From: JBBQNY01 sp038330365
GTDB taxonomy: Bacteria; Pseudomonadota; Gammaproteobacteria; Xanthomonadales; Ahniellaceae
Direction of reading: 5' to 3'
Assembly: GCA_038330365.1 (NCBI GenBank)
Contig: JBBQNY010000113.1
Coordinates: 1-8,998 of the forward strand
Length of the DNA: 8,998 nucleotides
Shown here: positions 5,199-8,998 of the stretch, piece by piece
Layout of the letters: every line of letters begins with the position of its first letter
Position numbering within the stretch: position 1 is the first letter of the stretch
Notes under the pieces: model-generated
What the model saw: only the letters and a program-made list of their open reading frames with translations
Databases searched by the model: none
What the model was told of the DNA's origin: nothing
Translations under genes and position numbers: made by a program

Positions 5199-5290
5199 GT
5201 AGGAGCGCGCTCGCGCGCGATGGCGCCATGCAACGCCGTGAAGTGCGCTCCAATCCAGCATGGCGCCATCGCGCGCAAGCGCGCTCCTGC
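5199..5290. repeat. Inverted doublet of GTAG-type REP palindromes (REPIN-like)
   Basis: Two 33-base arms, 5199-5231 and 5258-5290, are inverted copies differing at two positions. The left arm starts GTAGGAGCGCGCTCGCGCGC and both run into GATGGCGCCATGC. The 26-base centre is unrelated. Each arm is itself palindromic. Paired, inverted REPs with a 5' GTAG are the mobile form known as REPINs, moved in trans by a RAYT transposase; no such gene is in this window. Located after the stop of the tryptophan dioxygenase gene, the doublet may also protect or terminate that transcript. Confidence 0.8.
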
Positions 5291-5343
5291 ATGAGCCGCG
5301 GCTGCGGGCTGTGGGCGAAAACAGGCTTTGACGCTATTCAGGC

Positions 5344-6222
5344 CTACGGCAGTGGGGCTTTGTCCGCGGGCGCACTGAGCTCGGTGCGGACGTCGAAGAG
5401 TTCGGGGAAGAAGGTCTGGTCGAGCGCGCGGCGCAGGAAGGAGACGCCGCTTGATCCGCCGGTGCCGGGCTTGAAGCCGATGATCCGCTGCACGGTACGC
5501 AGGTGCCGAAACCGCCAGAGCTGGAAGTTGGATTCAAGATCCACCAGTTCCTCGCAGAAGTGGTACTCCTCCCAGAAGGTTTCGGTGTCCTCGTAGATGC
5601 GCTTGTAGACGGGGATCAGCTCCGGCGAGCGCGTCCACGGCTCGCGCACGTCGCGCTGCAACAACGCTTCAGGTACCGCGTGGCCGCGACGGGCCAGCCA
5701 GCGCAGGAATTCGTCGTACAGCCCGGGTGCCTCGAGCACTGCCTGCAACGACGCGTGCGCTTCCGGATTGTGGCGGTGCACCTCGATCAGCTCCGCGTGC
5801 TTGTTGCCGAGCAGGAATTCGACGGTGCGGTACTGCACCGACTGGAACCCCGACGCGGGTCCGAGAATGTGCCGGAACTCGAGATACTCGCTCGGCGTCA
5901 GCGTTTCCAGTACCGACCATTGATCCGCGAGCTGGATCTGGATGCGATCCACGCGCGCCAGCATTTTCAACGCGGGCTCGGTGCGGTCCTCGCGCAAGTG
6001 CGCGATGGCGCCCGCCAGCTCGTGGATCACGAGTTTCATCCAGAGCTCGGATGTCTGGTGCTGGATCACGAACAACATCTCGTCGTGATGCGGCGGATTC
6101 GAACGCATCACCTGGGCGGACAGCAGCGGCCCGAGCTTCAGGTACTCCTGATAGTCGAGTCGCCCCTCGAGATCGAGATGGATGCCGGCCTCGAGCGCCC
6201 GCGTGGATTCGGATTCGGTCAT
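5344..6222 (-). CDS. kynA: Tryptophan 2,3-dioxygenase
   Basis: A 292-residue cytoplasmic haem enzyme that oxidises L-tryptophan to N-formylkynurenine, the first step of the kynurenine pathway. From the ATG at 6222 the numbering matches the structurally known Xanthomonas campestris enzyme: F51 and H55 in FVIQHQTSELW, Y113 and R117 in SEYLEFRHILG, H240 (the proximal haem ligand) in RFRHLRT, and T254 in GFKPGTGGSSG. The SGFQSVQYRxxEF segment (about 124-136) is also typical. This agreement decides the start; an in-frame ATG further upstream would add 33 unsupported residues. AGGA about 11 bases upstream is a modest ribosome site. No kynureninase or formamidase is adjacent, so the later steps must be encoded elsewhere. 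Confidence 0.96.
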   Translation of the reverse strand: MTESESTRALEAGIHLDLEGRLDYQEYLKLGPLLSAQVMRSNPPHHDEMLFVIQHQTSELWMKLVIHELAGAIAHLREDRTEPALKMLARVDRIQIQLADQWSVLETLTPSEYLEFRHILGPASGFQSVQYRTVEFLLGNKHAELIEVHRHNPEAHASLQAVLEAPGLYDEFLRWLARRGHAVPEALLQRDVREPWTRSPELIPVYKRIYEDTETFWEEYHFCEELVDLESNFQLWRFRHLRTVQRIIGFKPGTGGSSGVSFLRRALDQTFFPELFDVRTELSAPADKAPLP

Positions 6223-6246
6223 GGCACCAGTCCTGGTCGTCGGTTT

Positions 6247-6263
6247 GCGCATCGCGGATGCGC
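6247..6263. promoter_or_regulatory. Perfect palindrome upstream of the tryptophan dioxygenase gene
   Basis: GCGCATC and GATGCGC flank a GCG centre, 25 bases before the start codon. It could be an operator or a hairpin in the leader RNA. Its position suggests control of the dioxygenase gene, but no regulator is encoded nearby and the role is unproven. Confidence 0.35.
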
Positions 6264-6309
6264 GCAGGCAATGCAAACAAGCGTAACCGACCCATGCCGC
6301 AGTGCGGCG

Positions 6310-6337
6310 TTGCACTGTCATCTGATGCCGCTAGACT
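6310..6337 (+). promoter_or_regulatory. Candidate promoter of the secreted nuclease gene
   Basis: Plus-strand TTGCAC (6310-6315) and TAGACT (6332-6337) are 16 bases apart, giving a leader of about 50 bases. A stem formed by CCACC (6341-6345) and GGTGG (6359-6363) follows in the leader. Both boxes are imperfect, so this is tentative. Confidence 0.28.
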
Positions 6338-6396
6338 CCGCCACCTGCGGGCATCCCGGGTGGATGTCACGTTCATCTTCAAAATCCGGGGTCGCC

Positions 6397-8998
6397 ATGT
6401 CCTTCTTGCTCTCGCCACGCCGTTCCCTGACGGTGGCGCTCGCCGCGCTTGCCGCGTCCCTCAGTTTCGCCGTACACGCCGGCGGCCCTGTCTGTGTTCC
6501 GCTTGGCACTGCCGGGCTGGCTGTCACCGAGAACTTCAATTCGCTGGCGAGCGCCGGCACGTCGAGTGCCACTCCCACGGGCTGGTTTTTTGCTGAAACC
6601 GGTACCAATGCCAATCTCCTCTATGCCGCCGGCACAGGCAGCGGAACCGCGGGTGACACGTACAGCTTCGGCGCCGATGCCGACCGCGCATTCGGCACGC
6701 TGTTGAGCGGCAGTCTCACATCGACCATCGGCGCCTGCTTCGTCAACAACACCGGCGCCGCGATCACCTCGCTCGGCGTGGCCTACACCGGCGAGCACTG
6801 GCGTCTCGGCTCCGCGGGTCGCGATGACCGGCTTGATTTCCAGATCAGCGCCAACGCCACCTCGCTCACGGCGGGGACTTACACCGACGTCGACCCGCTC
6901 GACTTCAGCACGCCGGTCAACACCGGCACGGCAGGCGCGCGCGACGGCAATGCGGCCGCGAATCGCACTGCCATTGCGTCCTCGATCGCATCCCTCTCGA
7001 TCGCCAATGGCGCCACCTTCTGGATCCGCTGGAATGAATTCAACGCGACCGGAGCCGACGACGGCCTGGCGGTCGATGATTTCTCCATCACCCCGAATCC
7101 CGCGGGCGGCGCAACGCCCGCACTTTCCATCGACGACGTGGCCGTCACCGAAGGCAATTCCGGCACCGTCATCGCGAGTTTCACCGTCAGCCTCAGCGCA
7201 CCTGCCGGTGCGGGCGGCGTCACCTTCGACATTGCCACCGCGGACGGCACCGCCACCACCGCCAACATGGATTACGTCGCGCGCGCGCTGACCGGTCAGA
7301 CCATCGCCGCGGGCGCCAGCACCTACACCTTCGACGTCACCGTCAACGGCGACACGGCCATCGAGCCGAACGAGACCTTCCTGGTCAACGTCACCAATGT
7401 CGTGGGTGCGACGGTGGCCGACGGCCAGGGTCAGGGCACGATCAACAACGACGATGCGATGCTCACCGCCATCCACGATATCCAGGGTGCGGGTGCGGCG
7501 TCGCCACTGGTCGGCATGATGGTGACCACCACCGGCATCGTCACCGGCCGCAAGAACAACGGCTATTTCATCCAGGAACCCGATGCATCCGTCGATGCCA
7601 ATCCGCTGACCTCCGAGGGCATCTTCGTGTTCACTGCCGGCGCACCGCCGGCAACTGCCGCGATCGGAAACCTCGTGCAGGTGGCCGCCACGGTGGTCGA
7701 GTTCTCGCCCTCGCAGGATCCGCAGCAGCCGCCGCTGAGCGAGCTGTCTTTCGCCACCACCACGCTGCTGTCGACGGGCAATCCGCTGCCCGCGCCGTTC
7801 GTGCTCACGACGGCCTTCCCGAGTCCCGCTGGCGCGTTCGACCAGATGGAACGGCTTGAGGGCATGCGCGTCACTGCCGCCTCCTTCACCGCCAATGGCG
7901 GCACCCTCGGCAACGTCAACGAGCCGAACGCGACGGCCACCAGCAACGGCATCTTCCACATCCGCGTCACCGGCGTGCCGCGCGCCTTCCGTGAGCCGGG
8001 CATCGAAGCGCCGAACATGCCACCCCAGGGGACGATTCCGCCGATTCCGCGCTGGGATTCCAATCCCGAGCTGCTGGCAGTTGATTCCGACGCGCAGGGC
8101 AACACCCAGCTCAACGTCAATGCCGGTGCGGTCGTGACCGGAATTGTCGGACCGCTCGACTACAACTTCCGCCGCTATACGATCCTGCAGGACGGTCCGC
8201 CCACGGCGGCGCCGGTGGTAACGGGCGGGCAGATTCCGACGCCCGTGTCTGTACCCGCCGCATCTGAGTTCACCATTGCCGCCTACAACCTTGAGCGCTT
8301 CTTTGACACGGTCAACGATCCTGCGATTGGCGAGCCCGTACTGACTGCGGTCGCTTTTGACAATCGTCTCAACAAGGCCTCGCTGGGCATCCGCAACTTC
8401 CTGCGCACCCCGGACATTCTCGGTGTGGTGGAAGTCGAGAATCTGTCGACATTGCAATCGCTCGCCGCGCGCATCAGCAGTGATGCGGTCGGCGCGTCGC
8501 AGCCCGACCCGATGTACCAGGCGTATCTGATCGAAGGGAACGACGTCGGCGGTATCGACGTGGGCTTCCTGGTCAAGACCGCACCTGTGGTGGGAGCGAC
8601 ACCGCGCGTCACGGTGAATGCGGTGGTGCAGGAACTGGCGGCGAGCGTGCTCACAAATCCCGACGCAAGCACCAGCATCCTCAACGATCGTCCACCGCTG
8701 CGGCTCGACGCCGTGGTCAACGATGCGGTTGGCGGCACGTTCCCGCTCACGGTAATCGTCAATCACCTGCGTTCACTGAGCGGCGTCGAAGACCCGGCAC
8801 CCGGATCGAACGGCTGGGCAACCAATGGAGCGTGCGTGCGCGCCAAGCGCCAGGCACAGGCGGAGGATCTCGCCAATCTCGTGCAGGCGCGGCAGACCGC
8901 CAATGCCAGCGAGCGCATCGTGCTGATTGGCGATTTCAACGCGTTCGAGTTCAACGACGGCCTGGTGGATTCGATGAGTGTCATCGACGGCACGCCGA
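6397..8998 (+). CDS. Secreted multidomain endonuclease (ExeM/NucH-like), 5' part only
   Basis: The frame is open from ATG 6397 to the window end, 867 residues, with its C-terminus missing. Residues 1-28 form a Sec signal peptide (RR, hydrophobic core, cut after VHA). Residues 30-235 look like a beta-sandwich region ending AVDDFSITP. Residues 241-353 are a Calx-beta domain (ALSIDDVAVTEGNSGT ... GTINNDD). From about 355, TAIHDIQGAG and GYFIQEPD match the OB-fold that precedes extracellular nuclease domains. From 624 the exo/endonuclease/phosphatase domain begins: AYNLERFF (N631), VVEVENL (E679 as metal ligand), VNHLRS (H790) and IGDFNAF (D846, N848). The final catalytic His lies beyond the window. 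Such proteins digest extracellular DNA for phosphate or nitrogen, or remodel biofilm. The ribosome site is weak (CCGGGG). Divergently arranged from the dioxygenase gene. Confidence 0.9.
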   Translation, partial: MSFLLSPRRSLTVALAALAASLSFAVHAGGPVCVPLGTAGLAVTENFNSLASAGTSSATPTGWFFAETGTNANLLYAAGTGSGTAGDTYSFGADADRAFGTLLSGSLTSTIGACFVNNTGAAITSLGVAYTGEHWRLGSAGRDDRLDFQISANATSLTAGTYTDVDPLDFSTPVNTGTAGARDGNAAANRTAIASSIASLSIANGATFWIRWNEFNATGADDGLAVDDFSITPNPAGGATPALSIDDVAVTEGNSGTVIASFTVSLSAPAGAGGVTFDIATADGTATTANMDYVARALTGQTIAAGASTYTFDVTVNGDTAIEPNETFLVNVTNVVGATVADGQGQGTINNDDAMLTAIHDIQGAGAASPLVGMMVTTTGIVTGRKNNGYFIQEPDASVDANPLTSEGIFVFTAGAPPATAAIGNLVQVAATVVEFSPSQDPQQPPLSELSFATTTLLSTGNPLPAPFVLTTAFPSPAGAFDQMERLEGMRVTAASFTANGGTLGNVNEPNATATSNGIFHIRVTGVPRAFREPGIEAPNMPPQGTIPPIPRWDSNPELLAVDSDAQGNTQLNVNAGAVVTGIVGPLDYNFRRYTILQDGPPTAAPVVTGGQIPTPVSVPAASEFTIAAYNLERFFDTVNDPAIGEPVLTAVAFDNRLNKASLGIRNFLRTPDILGVVEVENLSTLQSLAARISSDAVGASQPDPMYQAYLIEGNDVGGIDVGFLVKTAPVVGATPRVTVNAVVQELAASVLTNPDASTSILNDRPPLRLDAVVNDAVGGTFPLTVIVNHLRSLSGVEDPAPGSNGWATNGACVRAKRQAQAEDLANLVQARQTANASERIVLIGDFNAFEFNDGLVDSMSVIDGTP

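Larger units (their letters stand above)
5031..5343. other. Intergenic spacer with promoter and REP doublet, no gene
   Basis: This spacer lies between two minus-strand genes. It holds a candidate promoter near the transporter (5070-5099) and a REP doublet (5199-5290). Open frames across it are short, have no family resemblance and run through the palindromes, so none is called. Confidence 0.65.

Noticed and set aside
6379..8766. Very long open frame on the minus strand (795 codons)
   Set aside because: It is antisense to the secreted nuclease gene, whose plus-strand frame has a signal peptide and recognisable domains. The minus-strand product is a low-complexity Arg/Gly/Asp/Val-rich string, an artefact of GC-rich codon usage.

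Overview
The window looks like a GC-rich gammaproteobacterial chromosome, most likely of the Xanthomonadales (Xanthomonas/Lysobacter/Rhodanobacter relatives). The best evidence is a tryptophan 2,3-dioxygenase whose known active-site residues fall at the same residue numbers as in the Xanthomonas campestris enzyme. GTAG-type REP palindromes between genes agree with this.

Layout, left to right. At 3-74 is the last part of a plus-strand gene, probably a threonine-synthase-like PLP enzyme. It is followed by a spacer with a hairpin repeat. From about 343 to 2051, all on the minus strand, lies a compact cluster of toxin-antitoxin (TA) genes in different states of repair. In reading order these are: an intact RelE/HigB-type toxin and XRE antitoxin pair with a strong, apparently leaderless promoter; a frameshifted hicB; an intact brnA antitoxin with no brnT beside it; a 3'-terminal scrap of another hicB; and an intact hicB followed by a hicA frameshifted by one base. 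After an AT-rich promoter region and a REP element, three separate minus-strand housekeeping or accessory genes follow: a 2-oxoglutarate/Fe(II) oxygenase (2239-3150), a POT-family peptide transporter (3447-5030) and tryptophan 2,3-dioxygenase (5344-6222). The spacers between them are filled with hairpin repeats. The right end (6397 to beyond 8998) is a plus-strand gene for a large secreted multidomain nuclease (signal peptide, beta-sandwich region, Calx-beta, OB-fold, exo/endonuclease/phosphatase), cut off by the window end.

The metabolic genes do not form an obvious operon. Each is separated by about 300 bases of repeat-bearing spacer and probably has its own promoter. A loose theme is nutrient scavenging: peptide uptake, tryptophan breakdown and extracellular DNA digestion. 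I found no clearly new system. The part most worth a second look is the TA cluster. Its two frameshifts, duplicated hicB tails and unpaired antitoxins record repeated recombination and decay. One frameshift leaves the altered hicB reading frame overlapping the brnA start codon by ATGA.
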